64,000 nucleotides of DNA from Devosia lucknowensis (GTDB lineage: Bacteria; Pseudomonadota; Alphaproteobacteria; Rhizobiales; Devosiaceae): contig NZ_FXWK01000001.1 of NCBI RefSeq assembly GCF_900177655.1, positions 2,294,001 to 2,358,000 on the forward strand, written 5' to 3'. Position numbers and translations under genes: made by a program. Under the pieces are notes generated by a model. The model saw only the letters and a list, made by a program, of their open reading frames with translations. It was not told where the DNA came from and searched no databases. Shown piece after piece: positions 45,730-55,885 of this stretch (positions are counted from its first letter, which is position 1; every line of letters starts with the position of its first letter).

Positions 45730-47088
45730 TCAGGCGGCCTGCCGGTCTCCGGTGGCTTCGAAGTCCTGGAGTGGAACCGGGCGACCGAAGTAGAAGCCCT
45801 GGAATTCCTGGCATCCGCAATCGCGCAGGAAAGCAAACTGCTCGGGTGTTTCCACTCCTTCGGCGAGAACCGTCAGGTCGAGGTCTCGTCCGAGCTGCAC
45901 GATGCTCCGCGCCAGTGCCGCGCTGCGGCCGCTCTCGGTGACATCCTTGACGAAACTGCGGTCGATCTTGAGTTCGGTCAACGGCAAGCCACGGATGTAG
46001 GCGAGAGATGAATAGCCGGTGCCGAAATCGTCCAGCGCCAGGCCGATGCCGATGCCGCGCAGGATCTGCATCTTGGCGGCCACGAGGTCGGTATTGGTGA
46101 CCATGACGCTTTCCGTGATCTCGAGCTTGAGCAGCGTCGGATCGATCGGGTATCGGTCGAGCAACTGCACGACGACCTGCTCGAAATCCTCGTCCAGGAA
46201 CTGGCTGGCGCTGACATTGACCGAAAGCGTCAGGTGTCGCCGACGTGGATCATTGCGCCATTCCTGCAGGGTCTGCAGCGCGGTCTCAAGGACCCACTGC
46301 CCGATCTCGCTCATCAATCCAGCATCCTCGGCCTGGGGAATGAACTCGCCCGGCGAGACATAACCGCAGGACGGATGCTTCCAGCGGATCAGCGTCTCCG
46401 CACCAATGAGAACCCCATCGCGGTTCACCTGAGGCTGGTAGAAGAGTTCGAATTGCCGGTTCCAAAGGGCACTCTTGAGTTCGACCTCGTGCCGGTCGCT
46501 GCGTTCCAGCTCGAGCTGGAAGATGTAGACGCAGGCGACCAGCATGAGGGTCGCGAAACCGGCATTGAGCCAGGCCCCGTAAAGCCTGATGTCATCGGGG
46601 ATCGGCAGGGTGAACGGCAGGGTCACATTGCTGCTGGCGATGATCACGAAGCTGGCAACGCTGGCGATCAGAAGGCCCATCTGCATTCTAGACGGCTGCC
46701 GCTTGAAATTGAGGTAGCCGACCATGGCCAGCACCAGAAGGAAGATATGCGAGACCCGCGGCACATCGGCGCTCGGAACATCGAACACCAGGCACAGCGC
46801 CAGGATGAAGAAGAGGAACGCGGCCTGCGTGATCAGAAGCGCGGTCGCAAGCTGACCGCGATTGGCCAACGCCACACTAAGCGCAGCAACGGCGGCGACA
46901 CCGGCCTGCGAAGCCGAAAGCAGATAATCGCCGTGAAAGGCAAAGAAAATCGACCAGCACAGGCTGAGCATACCGACGGCGCAAGCAACCCAGCGATAGG
47001 CGAGGACGAACCGCCCTGAATACTGGGCGGTATCGAGTAGCGATTTGGCAGCACTGGCTGCAGACACTGCGTTTCTCTCGGGTTCCAT
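45730..47088 (-). CDS. Membrane EAL-domain c-di-GMP phosphodiesterase
   Basis: The 452-residue protein has about six N-terminal membrane helices (for example LLITQAAFLFFILALCLVF and HIFLLVLAMVGYL) and a complete EAL domain. The catalytic residues appear intact: the ETLIRWKH motif, LSVNVSASQF, KLEITES, LALDDFGTGYSSL, ELKIDRSF, LAEGVET and EFQGFYFG. There is no GGDEF domain, so it should only hydrolyse c-di-GMP. The ATG at 47088 is preferred to an upstream TTG (47130). In motile bacteria such proteins favour swimming; no local target is apparent. Confidence 0.9.
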   Translation of the reverse strand: MEPERNAVSAASAAKSLLDTAQYSGRFVLAYRWVACAVGMLSLCWSIFFAFHGDYLLSASQAGVAAVAALSVALANRGQLATALLITQAAFLFFILALCLVFDVPSADVPRVSHIFLLVLAMVGYLNFKRQPSRMQMGLLIASVASFVIIASSNVTLPFTLPIPDDIRLYGAWLNAGFATLMLVACVYIFQLELERSDRHEVELKSALWNRQFELFYQPQVNRDGVLIGAETLIRWKHPSCGYVSPGEFIPQAEDAGLMSEIGQWVLETALQTLQEWRNDPRRRHLTLSVNVSASQFLDEDFEQVVVQLLDRYPIDPTLLKLEITESVMVTNTDLVAAKMQILRGIGIGLALDDFGTGYSSLAYIRGLPLTELKIDRSFVKDVTESGRSAALARSIVQLGRDLDLTVLAEGVETPEQFAFLRDCGCQEFQGFYFGRPVPLQDFEATGDRQAA

Positions 47089-47185
47089 GCCGGCCGATAC
47101 TGTATCGGCGCGGCATGTTCTCACACCCAATTACGCGAATGCACTTAAGATAAAGTGTGTAACGACAGATGGATCGCTCGGATCA

Positions 47186-48487
47186 TCAGGCGCCTGTGAC
47201 GCGCCAGATGACGTCCCCGACGTCGTCGGCCATCAGGACGGCGCCGTCGTTTGCCAGAGCCACACCAACGGGACGACCGTAGGAGTAGTTTTCATCTGCC
47301 GAAAGGAAGTCCTTGAGGATCTCGCGCGGCATACCCACCGGCTTGCCGTTCTGGAACTCCACGAAGGCCAGCTTGTATCCCGAGAGCTTGGAGCGGTTCC
47401 ACGAGCCATGCTGCCCGATGGCCATGCCGGCGGGGAAGCCGGGCAATGTGCCCTCGGGCAACCAGCATAGACCCAGCGAAGCCGTATGACCGCCCAGGGC
47501 GTAGTCGGGTTGCAGCGCCGACGCCACCTTGGCCTTGTCCTGCGGCACGCGATCATCGACCACGCGGTTCCAGTAGCAGTAGGGCCAGCCATAAAAGCCG
47601 CCATCGACCACGGACGTCAGATAATCGGGCGGGGTTTCGTCGCCGAGGCCGTCGCGCTCGTTGACGACTGTCCAGAGATGGCCGCCGACGGGCTCCCAGG
47701 CCATTCCGACCGGATTGCGCAGGCCCGACCCGAAGATGCGGGATTGGTTGGTCGCCAGGTCCAGTTCGTGGATGCAGGCGCGGTTCTCTTCGGCTGCCAT
47801 GCCGGCATCGCCGATATTGCTCAGCGAGCCAACCGCGACATAGAGCTTCTTGCCGTCCTTGGAGGCGATGAGATTGCGCGTCCAGTGTCCGCCGGGGATG
47901 AGGTCCATCAGCTTCTTGCCGGGCGTGGCGATACGCGTTTCACCTGCAACATAGGGGTAGGCGAATACGGCGTCGGATGCGCCGACATAGAGCGTGTCGC
48001 CGACCAGCGCGATGCCAAAAGGCTGGCGGACGTTTTCGATGAAGGCGTGGCGCTCTTCGGCAATGCCGTCGCCGTCCGCATCGCGCAGCAGCGTCACCCG
48101 GTTGGCGCTGATACCGCGGGCGCGGGCGCGCTTCATCGTCGCCGCCATGGCGTGATCGAAGATTCCGCTTGGCTTACCATCCTCACCCATGGATTCGGCC
48201 ACCAGGACGTCGCCATTGGGCAACACGAACATATTGCGCGGATGGATGAGGTCGCGAGCGAACGCATTGACCTTGAGACCGGGCGCCGGAGTAGGCTTGT
48301 GGTCGCCTTCCCAGCCCTTTGCGGTCGGCATCTTGAGCGTCGGAATCTTGCCCTGCGGCTTGGGATCAGGAATGCTGGGCGCCGTGCCATAGGCTGGTTG
48401 GCGTGGACCATCGCCCGAATGGCGAATGGCAACGGCGGCGCCGCCGACAAGCGCAACAAGACGGGCAAAAAAACTGGTCTGGGCCAT
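47186..48487 (-). CDS. PQQ-dependent-type sugar dehydrogenase (L-sorbosone dehydrogenase-like)
   Basis: The 433-residue protein has an N-terminal hydrophobic stretch (FFARLVALVGGAAVAI) as a signal or anchor, and a six-bladed propeller (LIHPRNMFVLPNGDVLVAES, SLSNIGDAGMAAEENRA, FGSGLRNPVGMAWEP, GVALANDGAVLMADD). This is the family of sorbosone and soluble glucose dehydrogenases that use PQQ. The sugar substrate is unknown. It is next to, but in the same direction as, a catabolic operon on the minus strand, with a 135-bp spacer. Confidence 0.85.
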   Translation of the reverse strand: MAQTSFFARLVALVGGAAVAIRHSGDGPRQPAYGTAPSIPDPKPQGKIPTLKMPTAKGWEGDHKPTPAPGLKVNAFARDLIHPRNMFVLPNGDVLVAESMGEDGKPSGIFDHAMAATMKRARARGISANRVTLLRDADGDGIAEERHAFIENVRQPFGIALVGDTLYVGASDAVFAYPYVAGETRIATPGKKLMDLIPGGHWTRNLIASKDGKKLYVAVGSLSNIGDAGMAAEENRACIHELDLATNQSRIFGSGLRNPVGMAWEPVGGHLWTVVNERDGLGDETPPDYLTSVVDGGFYGWPYCYWNRVVDDRVPQDKAKVASALQPDYALGGHTASLGLCWLPEGTLPGFPAGMAIGQHGSWNRSKLSGYKLAFVEFQNGKPVGMPREILKDFLSADENYSYGRPVGVALANDGAVLMADDVGDVIWRVTGA

Positions 48488-48622
48488 GGGTCTGCTCGGA
48501 AATCGGGAAATAGGGAACGGAAAAGATGGCAACGCTAAAGCCTTTGCCGTCCAAGAACCAGTGCCGCCGGTTATTTTTTCGGTGTCGCCGGAAGAGACTT
48601 TTCCGATCGACAACCGGCCGCG

Positions 48623-49753
48623 CTAGTGCTCCATGACAACGACGCCACGCAGCAATTCGCCCTGGCGCAGCTTGTCGAAGCCCGCGTTGATCGCCTCGAG
48701 CGACATCGTCTCGGAAAGCAGGCGATCAACCGGCAGGAGACCGCGCTGATACAGCCGGACGAAGCGGGGAATGTCGCGGCTGGGCACGCAGGAGCCGAGA
48801 TAACTGCCGCGCACGGTCTTTTCCTCGGCCACCAGATTGACGGGCGGAATGGCGAAGCTGGTCGATGGCCCGGGCAGTCCTCCCGTCGTCAACTGGCCGC
48901 CGCGCCGGACGATATGGTAACCCGTCTGCAGCGCCGCACCGGAGCCGGCAAGTTCTATCGCGTGATCAACGCCACCATCGGTCGCATCCTTGACCGCGTC
49001 AACGACGCCTTCGGCGCTCGCCTGAAAGACATCGGTTGCCCCCATGGACAGGGCGAGATCGAGCTTTTCGCGCGAAAGGTCGATGGCGACGATCTGTTCT
49101 GCGCCGGCCGCACGAGCGCCGAGGAGGGCTGCCATGCCGACGCCGCCCAGCCCGATGACGGCGACCTTATCACCGGGACGAACCGCGGCGGCGTTGAACA
49201 CGGCGCCGACGCCGGTCAAGACTGCGCAGCCGAACAGCGCCGCGTGCTCGAATGGCAGGGCGCGATCGATGCGCACGAGGGAGTGGTGCGAGACGGTGGC
49301 ATATTGGGCGAAGGCAGACACGCCCAGGTGGTGATTGACGGCGAGGTCCCGCTCGAAAAGCCGCCGCTCGCCCGAGAGCAACGTGCCCGCGCCATTGGCG
49401 GCTGCGCCGGGGATACAGAGTGCCGGCCGGCCATCGGAACAGCAGGGACAGGAGCCGCAACTCGGCACAAACACGAAGACGACATGATCGCCCACCGCGA
49501 GGCCCTCGACGCCGGGTCCGAGGGCTTCGACGATACCGGCAGCCTCGTGACCCAGTGCCATTGGGAGGGGGCGAGGTCGATTGCCGTCGATAACGGAAAG
49601 ATCGGAGTGGCAAAGTCCGGCGGCCATGACCTTGACCAGCACCTCGCCCTGCCCTGGACCGGCAAGCTCAACCTCTGCAATGCGCAGGGGTTTTGACTGG
49701 GCATAGGGCGCCGGCAGGCCGGACTGTTCGAGAATGGCTGCACGGATCTGCAT
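48623..49753 (-). CDS. Zinc-dependent medium-chain alcohol dehydrogenase
   Basis: The 376-residue protein has the catalytic Zn site (AGLCHSDLSV and GHEAAGIVE), a four-cysteine structural Zn loop (CGSCPCC...ALC), and the NAD-binding GLGGVGMAAL motif. It belongs to the class-III-like ADH family. Start ATG at 49753 is 9 bp from the SDR gene stop. As the last gene of the ABC-HisD-SDR-ADH operon it may oxidise an alcohol that the operon imports. Hps-pathway sulfonate dehydrogenases (HpsP) are also zinc ADHs; the assignment is open. Confidence 0.9.
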   Translation of the reverse strand: MQIRAAILEQSGLPAPYAQSKPLRIAEVELAGPGQGEVLVKVMAAGLCHSDLSVIDGNRPRPLPMALGHEAAGIVEALGPGVEGLAVGDHVVFVFVPSCGSCPCCSDGRPALCIPGAAANGAGTLLSGERRLFERDLAVNHHLGVSAFAQYATVSHHSLVRIDRALPFEHAALFGCAVLTGVGAVFNAAAVRPGDKVAVIGLGGVGMAALLGARAAGAEQIVAIDLSREKLDLALSMGATDVFQASAEGVVDAVKDATDGGVDHAIELAGSGAALQTGYHIVRRGGQLTTGGLPGPSTSFAIPPVNLVAEEKTVRGSYLGSCVPSRDIPRFVRLYQRGLLPVDRLLSETMSLEAINAGFDKLRQGELLRGVVVMEH

Positions 49754-49761
49754 GAAGTCTC

Positions 49762-50529
49762 CTATTCGGCGGTCCAGCCGCCATCGACCTTGAGGGCCGT
49801 TCCCGTGACCAGCGCCGCAGCATCGGACGCGAGATAGACGATCGCGCCGGCGACGTCCTCGACCGTGCCGATGCGCCCCAGCTTGATCTTCGAAAGGACG
49901 CTGGCGCGAAAAGCTTCGTCGGCAAAATAGGGCTGGGTCAGAGGCGTTTCGATAAAGGTGGGGCAAACCGAATTGACGCGGATTCCCGCTCCGCCAAGCT
50001 CCACCGCCATGGCCTTGGTCAGCCCCTCGATCGCATGCTTGGATGCGCAATAGATCGTGCGGTTTGCCGCACCGACATGCCCCATTTGCGAAGACATGTT
50101 GACGATCGAACCGGGTCTGGATTCGGCGATCAGGCGTTCCGCAACAACCTGCGCGACAAAGAACACCGACCGGACATTGAGGCCAAAAACGGCGTCGTAG
50201 TCGTCCTCGCTTGCCTTGACGAACGGGCCCGGACGATTGGTGCCGGCATTGTTGACGAGGATGTCGAGGGCCGGGCGGTTCGCAAGGACCTGCCGCACAG
50301 CGCCGGTATCGGTGACGTCGAGCGGCAATGCCTCGGCAGAGAAGCCGGCAGCGGTCAGTGCTGCGGCCGCCTGTTCGATCTCATCCCGGCTGCGGGCGAC
50401 CAGGGTCACCTCGGCGCCGAAATGGGCCAGGGCCGTCGCGGCAGCCAGCCCGAGGCCCCGGCCTGCACCGGTTACGAGCGCGCGCTTGCCCTCGAGGCGG
50501 AACGACGGGATGGGAGGCAGTGCGATCAA
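49762..50529 (-). CDS. SDR family oxidoreductase
   Basis: The 255-residue protein is a classical short-chain dehydrogenase with the NAD-binding TGAGRGLG motif, NNAG, the active-site Ser (MSSQMG) and Tyr-x-x-x-Lys in IYCASK, and the C-terminal SDR closure (LKVDGGW). The start is probably TTG at 50529, 4 nt after the hisD-like stop, since no ATG fits the N-terminus. It should reduce or oxidise a polyol or hydroxyacid. In the sulfonate-degrading Hps cluster an SDR (HpsO) works beside a HisD-type enzyme. Confidence 0.85.
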   Translation of the reverse strand: MIALPPIPSFRLEGKRALVTGAGRGLGLAAATALAHFGAEVTLVARSRDEIEQAAAALTAAGFSAEALPLDVTDTGAVRQVLANRPALDILVNNAGTNRPGPFVKASEDDYDAVFGLNVRSVFFVAQVVAERLIAESRPGSIVNMSSQMGHVGAANRTIYCASKHAIEGLTKAMAVELGGAGIRVNSVCPTFIETPLTQPYFADEAFRASVLSKIKLGRIGTVEDVAGAIVYLASDAAALVTGTALKVDGGWTAE

Positions 50530-50533
50530 AACA

Positions 50534-51841
50534 TCACTCGGCGGCGCTGGCATAAGGGACGTTGCGGCCGCCGAAGCGGCGCACGCGGATGTTGGCCTGT
50601 TCGGCGTGTCCGGCAAAGCCTTCGAGCATGGACAGGCGCGAACCATAGGCGCCGATCTTGGCGCTCGCCGCGTCGGTTGTGATGCGCTGATAGGTGCAGG
50701 TCTTGAGGAACTTGCCGACCCAGAGGCCGCCAGTGAACCTGCCGGCCCGCTTGGTGGGCAGGGTGTGGTTGGTGCCGATGACCTTGTCGCCAAAGGCAAC
50801 GTTGGTGCGGGCGCCAAGGAACAGGGCGCCATAATTGGTCATGTTGTCGAGGAAATAATCGGGATCATGGGTCATGACCTGGACGTGCTCGAAGGCGAGT
50901 TTGTTGGCGACAGCCAGCATTTCAGCATCATCGGCACAGAGGATGACTTCGCCATGGTCGCGCCAGGAAATGCGGGCGATCTCGGCCGTCGGCAGGATCG
51001 TCAGCAGACGCTCGACCTCGGCCATGGTTTCACGGGCGAGCTTTTCAGAGGTCGTGAGCAAGATCGACGGCGAAGTCGGGCCGTGCTCGGCCTGGCCGAG
51101 AAGGTCGGTGGCGCAGATCTCGGCGTCGACAGTATCATCTGCAATGACGAGAGTTTCGGTGGGTCCGGCAAAGAGGTCGATGCCGACGCGGCCATAAAGC
51201 TGGCGCTTGGCTTCGGCGACGAAGGCGTTGCCCGGGCCGACGAGCATATCGACCGGCGCAATAGTTTGGGTGCCGAGCGCCATGGCGCCGATGGCCTGCA
51301 CGCCGCCGAGAACCAGGATTTCATCGGCTCCGGCCAGGTGCATGGCAGCAACAATGGCGGGGTGAGCACCACCCTTGAACGGAGGCGCGGCGGCGACAAC
51401 GCGCTTGACGCCCGCCACCTTCGCGGTGAGGACGCTCATATGCGCCGAGGCGACCATGGGATATTTGCCGCCGGGGACATAGCAGCCCACGGCATCGACC
51501 GGGATGTTCTTGTGGCCAAGGAATACGCCTGGCTCGGTTTCGACCTCGACGTCCTTGAGCGCTGCCTTCTGGTGTTCGGCGAATCGGCGGACATTCGCCT
51601 GGGCAAAGCGGATGTCTTCGAGGTCACGCGCCGAAACCTTCGACATCGCGGCTTCGATTTCCTGCTCTGAAAGCCTGAAATTTTCGGGCGACCAGTTATC
51701 GAATTTGCCCGAGAGCTCACGCACTGCGGTGTCGCCGCGCGCCTCGATGTCGGCCAAGATGCCCTCAACCGTAGAGCGAACTTTGCTGTCCGCCTCGGCG
51801 CGCCCGGCGGCGGCCTCGGCAGTTTTGAGATGAGTGGCCAA
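50534..51841 (-). CDS. HisD-family dehydrogenase (HpsN/histidinol-dehydrogenase-like)
   Basis: The 435-residue protein has the HisD catalytic and zinc-binding motifs ([58 protein letters not shown]). HisD oxidises an alcohol to an acid in two NAD steps. The divergent N-terminus and the operon (ABC transporter, SDR, ADH) argue for a catabolic paralogue rather than the biosynthetic HisD, similar to HpsN which oxidises dihydroxypropanesulfonate. No sulfite-releasing suyAB gene is visible, so the actual substrate is unknown. Confidence 0.85.
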   Translation of the reverse strand: MATHLKTAEAAAGRAEADSKVRSTVEGILADIEARGDTAVRELSGKFDNWSPENFRLSEQEIEAAMSKVSARDLEDIRFAQANVRRFAEHQKAALKDVEVETEPGVFLGHKNIPVDAVGCYVPGGKYPMVASAHMSVLTAKVAGVKRVVAAAPPFKGGAHPAIVAAMHLAGADEILVLGGVQAIGAMALGTQTIAPVDMLVGPGNAFVAEAKRQLYGRVGIDLFAGPTETLVIADDTVDAEICATDLLGQAEHGPTSPSILLTTSEKLARETMAEVERLLTILPTAEIARISWRDHGEVILCADDAEMLAVANKLAFEHVQVMTHDPDYFLDNMTNYGALFLGARTNVAFGDKVIGTNHTLPTKRAGRFTGGLWVGKFLKTCTYQRITTDAASAKIGAYGSRLSMLEGFAGHAEQANIRVRRFGGRNVPYASAAE

Positions 51842-51873
51842 GATGGACCTCCTGCGCGTTTTGCGCCTTGAGT

Positions 51874-52872
51874 TTAGCCGAGATCGGAAGCTTCGCGACC
51901 ACGGGTGATCTGAGAAATGGTGACCGCCAGGATCAGCGCACCGCCATTGAAGACGTTGGTGACCCAGAGGGGAATACCGAGCATGGACAGGCCGGTAATG
52001 CCGGTGGCGAGGAAATAGACCGCGACCAGCGTGCCCCAGGGATTAAAGCGCCCCGGCTGGATGGTGGTGGCGCCGAGGAAAGCGGCGGCAAAGGCGGGAA
52101 GCAGGAAGTTGAGGCCAGAATAGGGGTCAGCCGAACCCAGCACGCCTGCATAGAGAATGCCAGCCGCCGACGCGAGAACACCTGACATCACCAGAGCGCC
52201 AACACGCACGCGATTGACGGCGATGCCGTTGAGCCGCGCGACTTCGCGTCCGCGCCCAACAAACAGCAGCTTTCGGCCAAGCGGTGTGTAGTCGAAAATG
52301 TACCACATGATCAGGGCAGCGGCCAAAGCGTAGTAGAACGCATAGGGAATGCCGAAGAGGCGATAGCCGACAGCGGCCATGATCAGGTTATTGTCGATGC
52401 CGCCGATGGTCGAGGAATTGGTCATCCACTGCACCGCGCCGCTCATCAGCGAGGTCGACCCAAGGGTCACGACCAGCGACGGAACGCGGAAATAGATGAT
52501 GAAGAGCGCGTGGAAGAGCCCGACGAAAACGCCCATGGCGAGGACGATGCAGAGCACGAGGCCGATCGGCATCTGGTGCCAGACGTTGAGCACGCCGATG
52601 GTCGAGGCCGAAAGCGTCAGCGTCGCACCGACCGAAAGGTCATAGTCGCCCGCCGTGAGGGGAATGATGATCGCCAATGCCAGCAGGGCTGCTGGGGCAT
52701 AGGAGGCGAACATGATCGAGAAATTGCCCCAGTTGAAGAAGGCCGAGGGCATCACGACGCTGAAAAGGCCGATGATGATGACCCAGACCAGCAACAGCGC
52801 GATACGCTCGAACTGGCGCGCATAGTTGACCGCGGGCTTGGTGGCAGACGGAGTGGAAACGGCGTCGGTCAT
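51874..52872 (-). CDS. Sugar-type ABC transporter permease (RbsC family)
   Basis: The 332-residue protein has about ten hydrophobic segments ([19 protein letters not shown], the ribose-permease signature) and the loop [20 protein letters not shown] typical of RbsC/AraH-type permeases. Start ATG overlaps the stop of the ATPase gene (ATGA). It forms the membrane channel of the importer with the ATPase and the binding protein just upstream in the operon. Confidence 0.93.
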   Translation of the reverse strand: MTDAVSTPSATKPAVNYARQFERIALLLVWVIIIGLFSVVMPSAFFNWGNFSIMFASYAPAALLALAIIIPLTAGDYDLSVGATLTLSASTIGVLNVWHQMPIGLVLCIVLAMGVFVGLFHALFIIYFRVPSLVVTLGSTSLMSGAVQWMTNSSTIGGIDNNLIMAAVGYRLFGIPYAFYYALAAALIMWYIFDYTPLGRKLLFVGRGREVARLNGIAVNRVRVGALVMSGVLASAAGILYAGVLGSADPYSGLNFLLPAFAAAFLGATTIQPGRFNPWGTLVAVYFLATGITGLSMLGIPLWVTNVFNGGALILAVTISQITRGREASDLG

Positions 52873-54500
52873 GATGCAACCCGCGAAGAAAAAGATGATG
52901 GAGAGGACGGCGCCGCCGTCGCGTAACAGGCTTCGGAGATCCCGTCCTTGGTGACGGCATCGCCCGAAATTTCAGTGCAGATCATGCCTTTTGAAAAGAC
53001 AAGCACGCGATCGCAGATTTCGGCGAGCTGCTCGGCTTCGGAACTTGCGCAGATCACCGACATTCCCTTGGCCGCAGCGGCGCGGAGGGCGGCAAAGATC
53101 TGCTGGCGCGTGCCGACATCGACGCCCTGGGTAGGTTCGTCGAGAAGGAGCAGGCTGGGCGAGCGGTTCATCCAGCGGGCGATCAGCACCTTCTGGGCAT
53201 TGCCGCCGGAGAGCGCGGACAGCTTGAGGCCGGGATCGTTGGGCCGGACCTCGAAGGTCGTCCCTAAATTCCTGGCCTCGCGCACCATGGCGCCGTTGCG
53301 CATGAACCCGCCGCGGAAGAAGCGGGAGACATCGGGCAGGAACATGTTGTCGACGATGGGGAGGCTATCGACGCCGCTCGCGCCCTGGCGATCGCCGGGG
53401 AGCAGGGCGAAGCCCATATCGATGGCGGCCTTGGGCGACAGGGCGTTTTGCTCCATTGCCGCCCTGCCCTCGATGGAGATGGTGCCCGATCGTGCCGGGT
53501 GCGCGCCGAACACGAGGTAGGGCACTTCCGCATAGCCTGAGCCGATGAGGCCGGTCAGCCCCAGGATCTCGCCCTTGCCCACCTCGAAATCGGACGGCTG
53601 CAGCATTTTGCCCGCCAGGCCGGAAATGCGCGCATAGGCAAGGCGGCTGATAGCTGGACCGGACGGACGATCGGTTTTGGAGAGGCTTCGCCCGACGATC
53701 ATCTTGACGATTGTATCGTGCGTGGCGTCGGCGCGCTTCAATTCGCCGGCCATGACGCCGTCGCGGAGCACTGTGATGGAGTCGGTGATTTCCATGACCT
53801 CGTCAATGTCATGGGAAATGAAGATGACGCTCGAGCCCGATCGTGTGATCGAGCGCACCATCTCGAACAGCTGGGCGACGCCGGCTGCTGGCAGGAATGG
53901 CGTGGGTTCATCGAGCAGCACAAGCCCCGGGCGACCGGTGACGGCGCGGGAGGCTTCGATTTCCTCGAAGGCGCGCACGATGGCGAGCAGGGCGCGCTGC
54001 ACCGGGGTCAGGCGATCGACGCGTTCATTGGGGTCGATATCGAGACCGAAACGGGCAAGCGCCTGCCTTGTAGCGCGTTCCTCGGCCGACCAGTTGATAT
54101 AGGCCGATTTGGCCGTGGTCAGCGGCACGAGGCGCAGGTTTTCCATCACCGTCAGCGACGGGATGAGACCAAGATTCTGATGCACGAAAGCCATGCCGAG
54201 CCGGCGATAATCGCCCGGCTTCAAGGGAAGGCTGACACGTTCGCCGTTGAATTCCAGCGTGCCGCCCTCATCGGGCGCGTGGAAACCGGCGAGGATTTTG
54301 ACGAGGGTCGATTTGCCAGAGCCATTCTTGCCGAGAAGTCCATGGACTTCGCCGGGCATGACCTTGAACGACACGTTCTGCAGCGCCTTGGCGCCGCCAA
54401 AGGTCTTGGAGATATTGGACACCGACAGCACCGGGAGCGCCTGAGGCGCCCCCGGATGGTTGGTCGGATCGGGGAGTGCTTGATCCGACAGGGCGGTCAT
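52869..54500 (-). CDS. Sugar-type ABC transporter ATPase (RbsA family, two NBDs)
   Basis: The 543-residue protein has two ATP-binding domains. The first has an intact Walker A (GKNGSGKST) and a variant signature (LTPVQRALLAIVRAF); the second has a degenerate Walker A (GLTGLIGSG) and a good signature LSGGNAQKV. This asymmetry is normal for RbsA. The ATG at 54500 shares one base with the stop of the binding-protein gene (TAATG), a sign of translational coupling. Confidence 0.94.
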   Translation of the reverse strand: MTALSDQALPDPTNHPGAPQALPVLSVSNISKTFGGAKALQNVSFKVMPGEVHGLLGKNGSGKSTLVKILAGFHAPDEGGTLEFNGERVSLPLKPGDYRRLGMAFVHQNLGLIPSLTVMENLRLVPLTTAKSAYINWSAEERATRQALARFGLDIDPNERVDRLTPVQRALLAIVRAFEEIEASRAVTGRPGLVLLDEPTPFLPAAGVAQLFEMVRSITRSGSSVIFISHDIDEVMEITDSITVLRDGVMAGELKRADATHDTIVKMIVGRSLSKTDRPSGPAISRLAYARISGLAGKMLQPSDFEVGKGEILGLTGLIGSGYAEVPYLVFGAHPARSGTISIEGRAAMEQNALSPKAAIDMGFALLPGDRQGASGVDSLPIVDNMFLPDVSRFFRGGFMRNGAMVREARNLGTTFEVRPNDPGLKLSALSGGNAQKVLIARWMNRSPSLLLLDEPTQGVDVGTRQQIFAALRAAAAKGMSVICASSEAEQLAEICDRVLVFSKGMICTEISGDAVTKDGISEACYATAAPSSPSSFSSRVAS

Positions 54501-55618
54501 TATTCGAGGCCCCACAGCTTGCGGAAGCCGGACTTGTAGGCATCGCCATAGCCGGTATCGAACTGAGCGGGGGTGCCGGCCTCGGCAATGTTGTTCTTGT
54601 CGAAGATGTAGAAGGGCACGTTGAGCGCGGTCGGCGTGGGCAGGTCGCATGCATCGCGCAGGTGACCGTCGATGGTCGCGTAGGCGATCCAGTCGAGGCT
54701 TTCGCCGATGTCCATGTCGACGAGGCCCTGGGCAATATAGTCGAGCACGAAAGGCGTCCCGTTGAAGGTTGCGACCTTCACCTGACCGGTCTTGCCAGCG
54801 AGACGAAGAGCGGGAACCACGAACTGGCTCATGGAGTCATAAATCGGGATCACGACATTGATGTCGGGATTGGCCTGGACAGCAGTCTGCACAGCCGGCT
54901 GGATCTTGGTGCCCCATTCGGTGACGCCGACATTGATCTCGGTGACGATCTTGCAGTTCGGGCAGTTTTCGGCCAGCTGCTTCTTGAAGTTCTCGACCAG
55001 CGGAATGGTCGGCGGCACGTCGGTGGAGATCACCAGAGCCACATTGGCATTGCCTTCTGTCGCCACGGTCGACCAATCGGCCAGGATCGTTCCGATTTCA
55101 CCAAAACCGATGGTGAGCGAGCTCGACACGACCGGGTGCTGCTCGAAGCTCGGATCGTAGAAGTGCGACGTCATCACCTTGACGCCGGCATCGCTGGCAG
55201 CCTGCAGCTGCGGGGCGACGGTGGCCGGATCGATGCCCGAGATCAGATCGATGATGTCGTACTGCTCGCGCGTTGCGAGCTCGATGCCCTGGACCCACTG
55301 GCTCGGCTGGCCCTGGTTTTCCCACTCCCGCACTTCCAGACCAACTTCGGCGCCGGCTGTCTTCATGCGATCAATGATGCCCTTGAGGAAGGGATTGCCG
55401 CTGTTGTTCGGGATCGACATCATCTTCTTGCCAGCCGCGCAGGTCTTTGCGTCGAAGGCATCGCCGGGGGCGACGAATTCCGGCTTTGAAGTGTACTTGG
55501 CGATGTTTTCCTGGGCCCGCGCCAGACCGTCGCTCACCTCGTCTGCCTGAGCAGCACCGGCAAAGCCAACGAACATGGTCAAGACGCCAACCGACGCGAG
55601 TAGCGCTCGTTTGTTCAT
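54500..55618 (-). CDS. Periplasmic substrate-binding protein of a sugar-type ABC transporter
   Basis: The 372-residue protein has a signal peptide (LLASVGVLTMFVGFAGAAQA) and a type-1 periplasmic fold (KMMSIPNNSGNPFLKGIIDR, DIIDLISGIDPATVAPQLQ, NVALVISTDVPPT, INVVIPIYDSMSQF). It should bind a sugar or small polar ligand. It starts the six-gene operon; the ATG is at 55618. A LacI-type operator lies 50-63 bp upstream and overlaps a promoter-like -10. Confidence 0.92.
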   Translation of the reverse strand: MNKRALLASVGVLTMFVGFAGAAQADEVSDGLARAQENIAKYTSKPEFVAPGDAFDAKTCAAGKKMMSIPNNSGNPFLKGIIDRMKTAGAEVGLEVREWENQGQPSQWVQGIELATREQYDIIDLISGIDPATVAPQLQAASDAGVKVMTSHFYDPSFEQHPVVSSSLTIGFGEIGTILADWSTVATEGNANVALVISTDVPPTIPLVENFKKQLAENCPNCKIVTEINVGVTEWGTKIQPAVQTAVQANPDINVVIPIYDSMSQFVVPALRLAGKTGQVKVATFNGTPFVLDYIAQGLVDMDIGESLDWIAYATIDGHLRDACDLPTPTALNVPFYIFDKNNIAEAGTPAQFDTGYGDAYKSGFRKLWGLE

Positions 55619-55667
55619 GAGAATCTCCCTGTATTTCACTGTCGGACCCCCCTCGGGCTCGTGACAG

Positions 55668-55681
55668 TGAATGCGTATTCA
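55668..55681 (-). promoter_or_regulatory. LacI-type operator at the ABC-operon promoter
   Basis: TGAATGCGTATTCA differs at one base from the palindrome TGAATGCGCATTCA. On the minus strand a promoter-like TTGACT (55705-55710) and CACTAT (55681-55686), 18 nt apart, precede it, so the operator overlaps the transcription start. Confidence 0.6.
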
Positions 55682-55843
55682 TAGTGAGCGCAACTCAAGA
55701 CCCAAGTCAATCGGCGTTCGAAAAATCTTTATGGTGACGGAACCAGTTTCGCCGCTGATTTTCCGGGCGAGTTGCACACCAAGCATGCAGGTTGGCATTG
55801 AAACCCAGAACGGCTGGGGTTAACGATAGAACGAGGGCAGGAA

Positions 55844-55857
55844 ATGCATGCGCATTC
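55844..55857 (+). promoter_or_regulatory. LacI-type operator upstream of the regulator gene
   Basis: TGCATGCGCATTCT differs at two bases from the palindrome TGAATGCGCATTCA. It lies 29 bp before the regulator start, suggesting autoregulation. Confidence 0.45.
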
Positions 55858-55885
55858 TGACGGCAGGCCCACGGAAAGAAAATTG

